From Firmicutes bacterium CAG:345 (GTDB taxonomy: Bacteria; Bacillota_I; Bacilli_A; RFN20; CAG-288), in the NCBI GenBank assembly GCA_000433315.1, contig FR893383.1, forward strand, positions 62,001 through 126,000: a stretch of DNA of 64,000 nucleotides. Reading direction: 5' to 3'. This document shows, piece after piece, positions 44,663 to 52,748 of this stretch; position 1 is the first letter of the stretch; each line of letters begins with the position of its first letter. A program made the translations under genes and the position numbers. The notes beneath the pieces are model-generated. The model searched no databases and had not been told where the DNA came from. It saw only the letters and a program-made list of their open reading frames with translations.

Positions 44663-45871
44663 TTATTTATTTGTCAGCAAATCTTCGAAAGGTTCATCAT
44701 AATCAATTTTCAATTCAATATTTGGATACTTAATTTTTATTTCTTTTTCCAAAGCATCTTTTAATTTGTCTTTATTAGAAAAATAATAAGTTGTCATTTT
44801 TACATCAAAACTAAGTCTTTTCTTTTCATCGTGAGTTGTAACTCGAAAATCATGTATTGATAAATCTGGATCTATACTATTTAAAATCTTTAAAATTTTT
44901 TCTTTGTATTCTTTAGTTTCTTCATCATTAACTAATACTGGATCCATATGAATAATAGTTCTAATGCCTAATTCTTTATCGCAGCGTTTTTCAATATCAT
45001 CAATTATCTCATGTATATCCATAATATTTTGTCTAGAATCAACTTCAACGTGGATAGAAGCATAAATTTTATGTGCTCCATAACAATGCATTTCCAAATC
45101 ATGCATGCCTAAAACAGATGGATATTGTTTAATGATAGCGATAAATTTATCAATTATATCTTTATCAGGTTTTTCTCCTATTAAGACTTTGCTTGTTTGG
45201 TAACCAATAGAAACACCAGATTTTATGACAACTAATGAAATTACAGCACCAACAAAAGCATCAATATTTATATTTGTAAAATAAGCAATTAAAACACTTA
45301 TTATTACTCCAAAAGTAGATAGCGTATCATTGAAAGAATCTGCAAAAAGTCCTTTAAATGTAATTATATTTGTAGCTTTATAAAAGCCTTTATATACGAA
45401 CGCCTGAATTACTTTGATTAAAATCGCAACTGATAATAAAGGTATTAATAAAAGTAAGTCTCTATTATCAGGTATATCATAATTAAAATTACCTATATGT
45501 CCTATAATACTATGAATAGATTCAACTAACGCAATAACACCAAAAACAATGATAACCAATGCAATGATCAATGAAGAAATATATTGAACTCTTTCATGAC
45601 CAAAAGGATGATCTTTATCTCCTGGTTTTTTTGAAATTTTAAAGCCGATTATCGCCACTATCGAATTACCAAAATCTGCTAAATTATTCAAAGCATCTGA
45701 AATTATCGACATAGATGAAAAGATAAATCCAACAACCAATTTCAAAATAACTAAAATAGCGTTAGTAACTATACCAAAAAAAGAACCGACAATACCATAA
45801 TTATCACAGACATTTGGATCATTAACATTTTTGTAATTTTTGATAAAGAACTTAGCTAATAATTTCGCCAT
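44663..45871 (-). CDS. Cation diffusion facilitator family metal exporter
   Basis: 402 aa. Five to six transmembrane helices (~25-230) are followed by a cytoplasmic ferredoxin-like domain (~235-310, EVDSRQNIMDIHEIID) and an extra C-terminal domain. Metal-site residues in helices 2 and 5 read NNLAD (in SDALNNLADFGNS) and DSFND. This Asn/Asp-Asp pattern is closer to manganese-type than to zinc-type (HxxxD) members, so Mn(II) or mixed-metal efflux is a reasonable guess. AGAGG is upstream of the ATG. Monocistronic. Confidence 0.9.
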   Translation of the reverse strand: MAKLLAKFFIKNYKNVNDPNVCDNYGIVGSFFGIVTNAILVILKLVVGFIFSSMSIISDALNNLADFGNSIVAIIGFKISKKPGDKDHPFGHERVQYISSLIIALVIIVFGVIALVESIHSIIGHIGNFNYDIPDNRDLLLLIPLLSVAILIKVIQAFVYKGFYKATNIITFKGLFADSFNDTLSTFGVIISVLIAYFTNINIDAFVGAVISLVVIKSGVSIGYQTSKVLIGEKPDKDIIDKFIAIIKQYPSVLGMHDLEMHCYGAHKIYASIHVEVDSRQNIMDIHEIIDDIEKRCDKELGIRTIIHMDPVLVNDEETKEYKEKILKILNSIDPDLSIHDFRVTTHDEKKRLSFDVKMTTYYFSNKDKLKDALEKEIKIKYPNIELKIDYDEPFEDLLTNK

Positions 45872-45978
45872 ATTTTTGTCATACCTCTTTTTGTATGTTT
45901 ATATATTTTAATACAAATAATAAATCAAATAAATAAAATTTTATTCTACTTTATAGTATACTTTTTTCGGAGGAAATT

Positions 45979-46338
45979 ATGGACTTAAAGGAAATAATGA
46001 ATTATAAAACCTACGTTGTTCTAGGTAGTACTGACAACGAAGAAAAATATGCCTATAAAATTAAAAAAACTTTATTAGAAAATGATTGCTTGGCTGTTGG
46101 AGTTCCAAAAGATTATCAATCTATTGATGAAGTTCCCTTTGAAATTGATGTTTTAGATTTTTGCATCAATCCAAAATTTGGTTTAGAACTTTTAAAAAAT
46201 TCAACTAAAAATATTAAAGCGGCCGTCTTTCAACCTGGAGCTGAAAATCAAGATATAGAAAATATCTTAAAAGAAAAAAATATACCATTTATCAAAGGAT
46301 GCCTATTAGTAGGATGTTCTCTTTACGGAAAAAAATAA
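45979..46338 (+). CDS. CoA-binding (YccU-like) domain protein
   Basis: 119 aa, the size of single-domain CoA_binding_2 proteins (PF13380). The Rossmann-type start YVVLGSTDNEEKYAYKI and the later AAVFQPGAENQDIENIL (usually WLQ-GV) and FIKGCLLVG (usually v-dRC) are family features. GGAGG precedes the ATG. One base separates it from the phosphodiesterase that follows, so the two form an operon. The biological role of the family is unclear. Confidence 0.8.
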   Translation: MDLKEIMNYKTYVVLGSTDNEEKYAYKIKKTLLENDCLAVGVPKDYQSIDEVPFEIDVLDFCINPKFGLELLKNSTKNIKAAVFQPGAENQDIENILKEKNIPFIKGCLLVGCSLYGKK

Positions 46339-46339
46339 T

Positions 46340-46806
46340 ATGAAAATTGTAATTGCTGGCGACAATCATGGCGAAAAAGATTCATTAAAAAAATAGTAAA
46401 TAAAGAACCTAATACTGACTTATTTTTACATACAGGAGATTCATTGCTTCTTGATTATGAATTAACACCTTTTGTTTCCGTTAAAGGAAATTGTGATTAT
46501 TTGCAAGATTATCCTGAAAGTAGAACAATAAAAACTCCAATTGGAAAATTATTAATTACTCATGGTCATTTACTTTATAAATATAATTTAAGATATCTTA
46601 AAGAAAATGAGATTAAAATATTTGTTACAGGACACACCCATATTCATAAAGCATATTATGTTGATAATATTTTATTTATCAATCCTGGATCCATTGATTT
46701 TCCCCGCGATGGAATAGATGGAACATATGCTGTTTTAAACATTTCTGAAACCGATATTCAGTATAAATTTAAAACTCTATTTGATGATAATGTCGATCTT
46801 TTATAA
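46340..46806 (+). CDS. YfcE/MJ0936-type metallophosphoesterase interrupted by a frameshift
   Basis: Read from ATG 46340: KIVIAGDNHGEKDSLKK then TAG. A one-base shift at the A7 run just before that TAG (about 46388-46394) restores the frame: VNKEPNTDLFLHTGDSLLLDYE, continuing to 46806. All metal ligands then appear in order: GDNH, HTGD, GNCD, THGH and GHTH, giving a complete ~154-aa phosphodiesterase. The shift needed is -1 on A-AAA-AAA. It may be a sequencing error, a recent mutation, polymerase slippage or programmed frameshifting. The downstream part remains open in one frame, arguing for recent origin or function. Confidence 0.72.
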
Positions 46807-46807
46807 A

Positions 46808-46836
46808 TTGACATATGTTTTTTTAAAAAGTATAAT
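46808..46836 (+). promoter_or_regulatory. Consensus promoter of tRNA-Leu(TAG)
   Basis: TTGACA (46808-46813), 17 bp, TATAAT (46831-46836), twenty bases ahead of the tRNA. Confidence 0.9.
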
Positions 46837-46856
46837 TTAAATGTTGACTTGTTAAA

Positions 46857-46941
46857 GGGCGTATGGTGAAATAGGTAGACACGATGGACTTAGAATCCAT
46901 TGACGCGAGTCATGCAAGTTCGATTCTTGTTACGCCCACCA
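46857..46941 (+). tRNA. tRNA-Leu (anticodon TAG)
   Basis: 85 nt with long variable arm and encoded CCA. Acceptor GGGCGTA pairs with TACGCCC. Anticodon stem ATGGA/TCCAT with loop CTTAGAA gives TAG (codon CUA). The T arm carries AAGTTCGATTCTT. Its 3' flank is duplicated 0.65 kb downstream. Confidence 0.95.
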
Positions 46942-46953
46942 TATAGAAAGCAT

Positions 46954-46988
46954 AAGTTTGATACAGTAAAATGTATCAAACTTTTTTA
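46954..46988 (+). terminator. Terminator of tRNA-Leu(TAG)
   Basis: AAGTTTGATACA (46954-46965) pairs with TGTATCAAACTT (46972-46983), then TTTT. Confidence 0.88.
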
Positions 46989-47484
46989 ATTTTTGCAAAA
47001 GTTTGATTCCTACTATAGGTTCGAACATTCGAACTTTAATACATATAATTTTCATTTTAATTTGTGTATTTCTATAATTTTATTTGTCAACTATTGAACG
47101 ATTGCAAAAAAATATGAATATTCTTTTATTTTTAGAATGAGAAGAGAGAAACTCAAATCTTTTATTTCAAATTGAATTCGACTAAAGTTAAGCCATTGAA
47201 ATCACAAATTTATATCAAGTAAAGACTCTTAAAGTGGAAAGATTGAAACTATAAATGAAAAAGTTATGAGCTTTTTTAAATATGGTATAAAAGAATGAAC
47301 TTTGTAATATATAAGAGAATACGAACATACTAATCTTTGTTATTATGATTTTTCATATAAGAAATGCACATAATTAAAGCAATTATATCTGTTGAAAATT
47401 ATTTATTTCACCAAAATTGCCAAAAATAAAAAGGAGTTTTTTAAAGGACTATTACCAAAATAATAAAATTATTCAAAAATTGGG
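46989..47484. other. Gene-poor stretch after tRNA-Leu
   Basis: No intact gene seen. One short readable run (REYEHTNLCYYDFSYKKC, about 47312-47370, plus strand) looks like decayed coding sequence but was not identified. The rest is AT-rich without clear signals. Confidence 0.4.
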
Positions 47485-47593
47485 AATAAAAATTAATATA
47501 TAATACAAGAAAAATAATAAATAAACAATTAACATTTGCACAAAAGGTATTTCAATATAATGAAACTCTCTCGTCCATTCAATTGAATTTACC
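47485..47593 (+). pseudogene. Truncated 5' duplicate of the SMUG2-like glycosylase gene
   Basis: Leader plus first ~25 codons are nearly the same as at 49968-50076. Shared blocks include the AT-rich leader ending TATATAATACAAG, AATTAACATTTGCACAAAAG and ATTCAATTGAA. The ATG is lost (reads ataaat) and the copy breaks off at ATTTACC, where the sequence changes to a copy of the tRNA-Leu 3' flank. Non-functional. Confidence 0.75.
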
Positions 47594-47648
47594 ATATATA
47601 AAGCATAGGTCTGATACACAAAAAATAGTGTATCAAGCCTTTTATTCT
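47591..47648 (+). repeat. Duplicate of the tRNA-Leu 3' flank and terminator
   Basis: ACCATATA-AAAGCATA-GT-TGATACA here matches 46938-46965 with three substitutions. Both copies continue into a hairpin based on TGATACA/TGTATCA and then T residues. The copy starts at the ACC shared by the tRNA 3' end and the truncated glycosylase gene. Confidence 0.7.
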
Positions 47649-47869
47649 GTCTAAAAACGTTATTTGATTCAGAAAATTGTTGCCTGTTTTTAGATACTTG
47701 GCCTAAGATTTGAAATTTTTGACTTCGTGTCTTATTTTTTTAATAATTGTCCAAAAAACAAAAGCCATCTACTATAAAATGGTAACTGCATCAAGAAAAT
47801 AGTATAAATGATGTTACAATTTTAAAAAAATTTTTAAATTATAACACTTTTTTAATATTCTATATATGA

Positions 47870-47956
47870 GGTATTAAAAGAGATCAATATCTAGAAAATA
47901 TAAAAAGATTTTATGATTCTAATTTAATTGAAGTATTATTTATTGATAATTATTAG
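47870..47956 (+). pseudogene. N-terminal fragment of a DUF4143-type ATPase
   Basis: The frame GIKRDQYLENIKRFYDSNLI then EVLFIDNY-stop resembles the conserved start of AAA_14/DUF4143 ATPases (R-x-Y-L-x-x-I-x-x-F-x-D-x-x-L-I-K-V-I). It breaks where the P-loop should begin. An intact member of the same family starts 130 bp downstream. Confidence 0.5.
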
Positions 47957-47970
47957 TTTATTTTAGCATT

Positions 47971-48053
47971 TTGAAAGTTTCGGCATTTTTATCAAAATAA
48001 AATTGAAATTTTTGGCAAAAATATTGTTTTAAAATTTGAAAGTTTCGGCAAAA
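47971..48053 (+). repeat. Three imperfect direct repeats upstream of the ATPase gene
   Basis: Core TTGAAAGTTTCGGCA occurs at 47971-47985 and 48036-48050, with a degenerate copy (TTGAAATTTTTGGCA) at 48003-48017. Spacing is about 32-33 bp, roughly three helical turns. The third copy supplies the -35 box of the ATPase promoter. Confidence 0.75.
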
Positions 48054-48064
48054 AATTGTATAAT
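48036..48064 (+). promoter_or_regulatory. Promoter of the DUF4143 ATPase gene
   Basis: TTGAAA (48036-48041), 17-bp spacer, TATAAT (48059-48064). The -35 and spacer are part of the third direct repeat, so a repeat-binding protein would block or modulate polymerase. Confidence 0.75.
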
Positions 48065-48087
48065 CAAAGAAAATGGAGGCTGAAAAG

Positions 48088-49428
48088 ATGGCAGAAAGAA
48101 TTTTTGAACGTAAAATATATCAAAAAATGTTAAAGTGGAAAAAAGATTCTAATGGAAAAACAGCTCTTCTTATTAAAGGGGCAAGACGTGTTGGAAAATC
48201 TACTATTGCTGAGGAGTTTGCTAAAAAAGAATATTCTAGCTATATATTAATCGATTTTTCTATAGCACCAAAAGAAGTCCATAATTTATTTAGTGATTTG
48301 TCTGATTTAAATTATTTGTTTTTACGTCTTCAACTTATTTATCATGTGAATTTAGAAAATAGAAAGTCAGTTATCATTTTTGATGAGGTTCAAAAAGAGC
48401 CGTTGGCTAGACAAGCAATAAAACATCTAGTAAAAGATGGAAGATATGATTATATTGAAACTGGCTCTTTATTATCTATAAAAAAGAATGTTGAAAATAT
48501 TGTTATTCCAAGTGAAGAAACAAGAATTGAAATGGTACCTATGGATTATGAAGAATTCCGTTGGGCTTTAGGAGATAAAGCAACAATTCCTATGCTAAAA
48601 ACTGCATTTGAAAATAAAATATCTTTAGGTGATGATGTTAATCGTAGAATGATGAGAGATTTTAGACTATATATGTTAGTTGGTGGAATGCCTCAAGCAG
48701 TAAATGAATATATTGATACAAACAATTTTAGTAAAGTTGATGAAATGAAACGTTCTATATTAGAGCTTTATCAAGACGATTTTAGAAAAATAGATTCAAC
48801 AGGAAAAGCTTCACTAATGTTTTCAGCAATCCCGTCAGAATTAACTAAAAATGCATCTAGATATCAAGTATCTAGTGTAATACCAAATGAGAAACAAAAT
48901 CGAGTACTTGGAATCATTGCTGATATGAAGGATTCATTAACTGTCAATTTAGCCTATCATGCAAATGATCCAAGTGCTGGAATATCTTTACATGAAGATA
49001 TTTCTAAATATAAAATGTTTTTAGGTGATACAGGCTTATTTACTACACTTGCTTTTATGGATAAAGATTTTACTGAAAATATTATTTATGAAAAGCTTCT
49101 AAATGATAAGTTAGATACTGATTTAGGATATTTGTATGAAAATATAGTGGCTCAAATGCTTTATGCATCTGGAAATAAATTATTCTATTATACATTTCCT
49201 AAAAATAATTCAACTCACAATTATGAAATAGATTTCATAATCACAAAAAAGAATAAGGTATGTCCAATTGAAGTGAAATCTTCTGGATATAAAACTCATG
49301 CATCTATTGATGCTTTTTCCAATAAATTTTCAAGTAAAATAGGTCAAAAATATTTGATTTATACAAAAGATTTAAGAAAAGATGGAGATTTACTTTGTGT
49401 TCCTTTATATATGACAATGTTTTTATAA
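48088..49428 (+). CDS. AAA_14/DUF4143 ATPase
   Basis: 446 aa. Walker A is IKGARRVGKST (~30-41), Walker B is VIIFDEVQ (~95-102), with LVGGMPQAV (~190) conserved in the family. The C-terminal DUF4143 domain has YENIVAQML then EIDFIITKKNKVCPIEVKSS, a PD-(D/E)xK-like nuclease fold signature. Start taken at ATG 48088 with GGAGG eight bases upstream; the ATG at 48073 precedes that site. These ATPases are abundant, often horizontally moved, and their function is poorly known. It sits alone between decayed sequences and is preceded by three direct repeats. Confidence 0.87.
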   Translation: MAERIFERKIYQKMLKWKKDSNGKTALLIKGARRVGKSTIAEEFAKKEYSSYILIDFSIAPKEVHNLFSDLSDLNYLFLRLQLIYHVNLENRKSVIIFDEVQKEPLARQAIKHLVKDGRYDYIETGSLLSIKKNVENIVIPSEETRIEMVPMDYEEFRWALGDKATIPMLKTAFENKISLGDDVNRRMMRDFRLYMLVGGMPQAVNEYIDTNNFSKVDEMKRSILELYQDDFRKIDSTGKASLMFSAIPSELTKNASRYQVSSVIPNEKQNRVLGIIADMKDSLTVNLAYHANDPSAGISLHEDISKYKMFLGDTGLFTTLAFMDKDFTENIIYEKLLNDKLDTDLGYLYENIVAQMLYASGNKLFYYTFPKNNSTHNYEIDFIITKKNKVCPIEVKSSGYKTHASIDAFSNKFSSKIGQKYLIYTKDLRKDGDLLCVPLYMTMFL

Positions 49429-49454
49429 AATAATATAGATAATATGTATTTTTT

Positions 49455-49477
49455 GAGACATTAATTTGTCTCTTTTT
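49455..49477 (+). terminator. Terminator of the ATPase gene
   Basis: GAGACA (49455-49460) pairs with TGTCTC (49467-49472), then TTTTT. Confidence 0.8.
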
Positions 49478-50001
49478 GTGTTCTCCTAAGCTTTATATGT
49501 ATTATAGAGCCTTAGACTCTGATAATAATTAATCATAAAATTATATGTTAAAAAATAAATATTCATTTGGCAAATTTAGTGAATTCTTGTCTTTTAACTA
49601 AGAAGACATAAAAAATATAGACACTAAAAAACAAAAATATAAAGCTAAATAATAATAGCTTTGGATATAAAAATTTGCATCAACTTTAAATATATCAGTT
49701 GAATCAGTAAGAAATGTACTAACTGAAAAAGAAGAAAATAATGTATATAGGTATTGTGAATAAAAATTAATATTAATACAAGAAAGAAAAAGAAAACATT
49801 TTGTAATAACTCTTATAAATACATTTTTACAATGAACAAAAAAATATATCTAAAAGTTAAATTACAATAAAATTAAAAACTATTATATTTCATTAATTAT
49901 TGTTAAAAACATGTTAAACCAACAATTTATATCACAAGAATATACTATTAAATTGGAATTTTGACAATAAAAATTGATATATAATACAAGGAGAACAAGA
50001 A
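49478..50001 (+). other. Gene-poor stretch before the glycosylase gene
   Basis: No intact gene. A 30-codon open run at 49671-49763 ends in KFASTLNISVESVRNVLTEK then EENNVYRYCE-stop, which looks like part of a helix-turn-helix protein. Directly after it, at about 49757-49790, is a third copy of the glycosylase leader (ataaaaattaat...aatacaag). Region appears to be assembled from fragments. Confidence 0.4.
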
Positions 50002-50712
50002 ATGAATAAAGAATTAACATTTGCACAAAAGGTATTACAATATAATAAAACTCTTTCGTCTATTCAATTGAACTTACCGGATGGATTTAGAATTATTAAT
50101 CCATTTACTGGTGATTCTAAAGATGTTGTACAAAACATAACAAAGGCATTTTATGAAAAATATTATAATGATAATAAAAGCAGATGTTTAATTTTGGAAA
50201 GTTCACCAGCACGACGTGGCACTGCAGTTACTGGTGTTCCTTTTGAAGATGCTTTTCATATTCAAAAAGAAACAGGAATTATGATTAATAATTTTTATGT
50301 AAATAAATCATCTTCTAATTTCTTATATGATGTTATAGAAAAATATGGTGGAGCAAAAACCTTTTATTCAAAATTTTTCTTAAACTTTGTTTTTCCGCTT
50401 GGTATAGTCAAAATAAACTCTAAAGGTAATGAAGTAAACTGCAATTTTTACGATAGTAAAAATCTTCAAAAGTATTTTCAAAATTTTATTATTGATTCTA
50501 TCCGTACAATTATAAGTTTTGGAATTGATACCTCAGTTTGTTTTTGTATCGGTAGTGGGAAAAATTTTTCGATATTAAATGAACTAAATAAAATGTATAA
50601 ATTTTTTGAAAAGATTATCCCACTAGAACATCCTAGATATATTATGCAATATAATTCAAAAAACAAGGAAACATTTATTAATAAGTACTTAGCAGCATTA
50701 AAAATTGTATAG
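50002..50712 (+). CDS. SMUG2-like uracil-DNA glycosylase family protein (DUF4918)
   Basis: 236 aa. The pattern fits the DUF4918/SMUG2 branch of the uracil-DNA glycosylase superfamily: FRIINPF near the start, FYEKYYNDNKSRCLILESSP (usually G-I-N-P; here ESSP), RRGTAVTGVPFEDAF, and the C-terminal HPRYIMQY, which supplies the His motif. GGAG precedes the ATG at normal spacing. It would excise damaged or deaminated bases. The change at the first motif may alter activity. It has a truncated duplicate at 47485-47593, and the gene is in an accessory zone. Confidence 0.72.
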   Translation: MNKELTFAQKVLQYNKTLSSIQLNLPDGFRIINPFTGDSKDVVQNITKAFYEKYYNDNKSRCLILESSPARRGTAVTGVPFEDAFHIQKETGIMINNFYVNKSSSNFLYDVIEKYGGAKTFYSKFFLNFVFPLGIVKINSKGNEVNCNFYDSKNLQKYFQNFIIDSIRTIISFGIDTSVCFCIGSGKNFSILNELNKMYKFFEKIIPLEHPRYIMQYNSKNKETFINKYLAALKIV

Positions 50713-50936
50713 TATAACAAAATAAACAATAATAAAAATAATAAAACCAATGTATTTCTCTGATATAAAGAATTTTAATATAGTCTGTACCAAATAAAAA
50801 TAATTTTGAATAAAAAAGTATTATTAAATATAGACAATTTATATTAAAGTATCATAAAGTATCAAATATTTACATCATTTATATGGTATGTTTTATTTGA
50901 GAAGAAAGGTTGTTATTTTATAAAAGGAAAAATAAT

Positions 50937-51659
50937 ATGCTAAATGAAAAATTAAAAGAGTTAAGAGAAAATATTGGACTTTCTCAAGCTGATGTAGCTG
51001 ATTTAATGTTTTGTTCAAGATCTCTAATTGCAAAATGGGAGCAAGGAAGAGCAAATCCAAGTGATAATGATTTAAAGTCTTTATCGGATATTTATAAATG
51101 TTCTTACGAGGAACTATTAAAAGAAACAAAAAATATTGACGTTAGTTCTTTTTCATTTACTATAAAATCACCATTTAAATATTATTCTAATTCATTTTCT
51201 TATCTATTCTTTCCATACATATTCTCTATGATATTAGTATTCTTACTATATGGTGCTATTGGCACTATCATTGGTATCTTATCTAGTCACGATGTTCATA
51301 ATGATATGAAGTATTTTATTGCTATGTGGATTGCAATAATAGCTTTATCACCTCTTTTATTATTCGTTGCATATAAAACAAAGAAAAGAGCACAAGGTGG
51401 AGTTGGATTGCCATTAACTATACTAGGACATAAAGAATTAGAAACAGTTTCAATTAATCATAATGAAAAAACTATTTTTATAAATATTAAAAGAGAATTT
51501 AATGGAACAAGAAATTCTTATACAGAAATGAAAATAAATTTCGCTAAAGAAAAAAGAAAATATTTTATTGTCGGTGAATCGCGATTCCACTCAGCAATTT
51601 TACCTAAAGATAAAACACCTATTGAAATACAAGATATAATCAAAAAAATAAATATATAA
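50937..51659 (+). CDS. XRE-family regulator fused to a membrane domain
   Basis: 240 aa. The N-terminal helix-turn-helix (LKELRENIGLSQADVADLMF then RSLIAKWEQGRANPS, ~5-60) is typical of XRE proteins. Two hydrophobic helices follow (~88-112 and ~122-145) and a C-terminal soluble domain of unknown kind (~150-240). Start chosen at ATG 50937 with AAAAGGA upstream, rather than the earlier in-frame ATG at 50910. Such proteins can tie membrane state to transcription. The neighbouring small membrane protein at 51928 may be a partner. Function unknown. Confidence 0.78.
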   Translation: MLNEKLKELRENIGLSQADVADLMFCSRSLIAKWEQGRANPSDNDLKSLSDIYKCSYEELLKETKNIDVSSFSFTIKSPFKYYSNSFSYLFFPYIFSMILVFLLYGAIGTIIGILSSHDVHNDMKYFIAMWIAIIALSPLLLFVAYKTKKRAQGGVGLPLTILGHKELETVSINHNEKTIFINIKREFNGTRNSYTEMKINFAKEKRKYFIVGESRFHSAILPKDKTPIEIQDIIKKINI

Positions 51660-51927
51660 ACCATCTTTTATATATCAATAAGTAAAATTCCTGACTTTAG
51701 GATTTAACTATAAATATAGCATTAAATTCTAAAGATGAATTTGTTCTAATGTATAAGAAGAAAAAAATCTTTTATTCTAACTATTAATTTTTGTTTTTTT
51801 TGGATAACATAAAAATGTGATAACAAAAATTCGATAAATTGTCAAATTGATGGTAGTGGAATCGATGGAACTATTAGAGGTTTTGCGACTCAATTTGATA
51901 TCGATATTTTCTTGGGGGTATGCTAAT

Positions 51928-52302
51928 ATGAGCAATGAATTTGTAACATTTGAAATAGATAAAATCGAAAGACGTAAACTTTCTTATGATAAATGTCGCT
52001 ATAACTATACGTTTATAAGAGCAGCTTGTATTTCCGTTGCCATCGGATTCTTACTCAAGCTGATTGGGCTTATCGCCAAACCTCAAAACAATAATTTAAG
52101 ACTATTTTGTGATTCTGCAATACTTCCATCAATTGTCATAGGTATCGTATTCCTTATTATTGCGACAGTAGGATTAGCATTGTCTTGGATTCCTAAAACT
52201 AATGAAAAAATTAGCATTCATTTTGATCAAAATACAAAAATAATAGAGATTTCAACAAGAAAAAGAAAAGCAAAAAAATTAAAGTACATTCAATTAATGT
52301 AA
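51928..52302 (+). CDS. Small two-helix membrane protein
   Basis: About 124 aa from ATG 51928 (MSNEFVTFEIDKIERRKLSY). GGGGG lies 11 bases upstream. Two transmembrane segments (~32-52 and ~70-95) end in a short basic tail. Not recognised. The frame is open further upstream to 51847 but that part does not look coding. A different upstream frame (IDGSGIDGTIRGFATQFDID, about 51850-51910) may be a gene remnant. Confidence 0.55.
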   Translation: MSNEFVTFEIDKIERRKLSYDKCRYNYTFIRAACISVAIGFLLKLIGLIAKPQNNNLRLFCDSAILPSIVIGIVFLIIATVGLALSWIPKTNEKISIHFDQNTKIIEISTRKRKAKKLKYIQLM

Positions 52303-52457
52303 TATATTTTGAAAATTTGATAATATTCCGTGGCCTTGTAACAAAGATAATGCTTCCTCTTTCATGTTTTAACTCAAATGAATTAATGTTATTTTTATCC
52401 AACACTAAAAAATAAAAGCTCTTTTTAAATTTAAAAGCTTTGAAAAATAAACAAAAT

Positions 52458-52483
52458 GGCATCTAAAAAGGTGCCTCTTTTTT
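52458..52483 (+). terminator. Terminator in the 446-bp gap before the ABC operon
   Basis: GGCATC (52458-52463) pairs with GGTGCC (52470-52475; one G-U), then TCTTTTTT. The rest of 52303-52748 has no gene; an operator-like repeat lies at 52698. Confidence 0.75.
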
Positions 52484-52697
52484 AATACCTAAATTTATTT
52501 AAATATCTATTATTTTAACAAGAAAATTATGCTGAACAATATCTGGACAAATGCAAATCTTTTAAAACAATAAAAATGTATAAAAAATATCAATTTATAT
52601 AAATATTTCTTCTAAAGCTATAAAAAACAATTTAAATAAAATAGAAAAAATACTATCTAAGCTATTGTTATCTATATCTAACATTTTTGTTAAATTT

Positions 52698-52719
52698 TAT
52701 GTTAGTTTACGCTAACATA
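52698..52719 (+). promoter_or_regulatory. Inverted repeat at the promoter of the ABC/lipoprotein operon
   Basis: TATGTTAG (52698-52705), TTTACG, CTAACATA (52712-52719): perfect 8-bp arms. A -10-like TATTAT overlaps the right edge (52718-52723) and the start codon is 30 bp further. Placement fits an operator for a metal- or ligand-responsive repressor. It does not match the Fur consensus; it has a faint likeness to DtxR-type GTTAG/CTAAC sites. Confidence 0.6.
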
Positions 52720-52748
52720 TTATCTTGTGAAGTAAAGGAGAAACAAAA

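Noticed and set aside
50478..50750. 90-aa hydrophobic minus-strand frame
   Set aside because: Lies opposite the glycosylase coding sequence, in AT-rich DNA; no start signal.
46857..52302. CRISPR array or intact prophage in the repeat-containing accessory zone
   Set aside because: The repeats are few, imperfect and irregularly spaced, with no cas, integrase, capsid or transposase genes seen.
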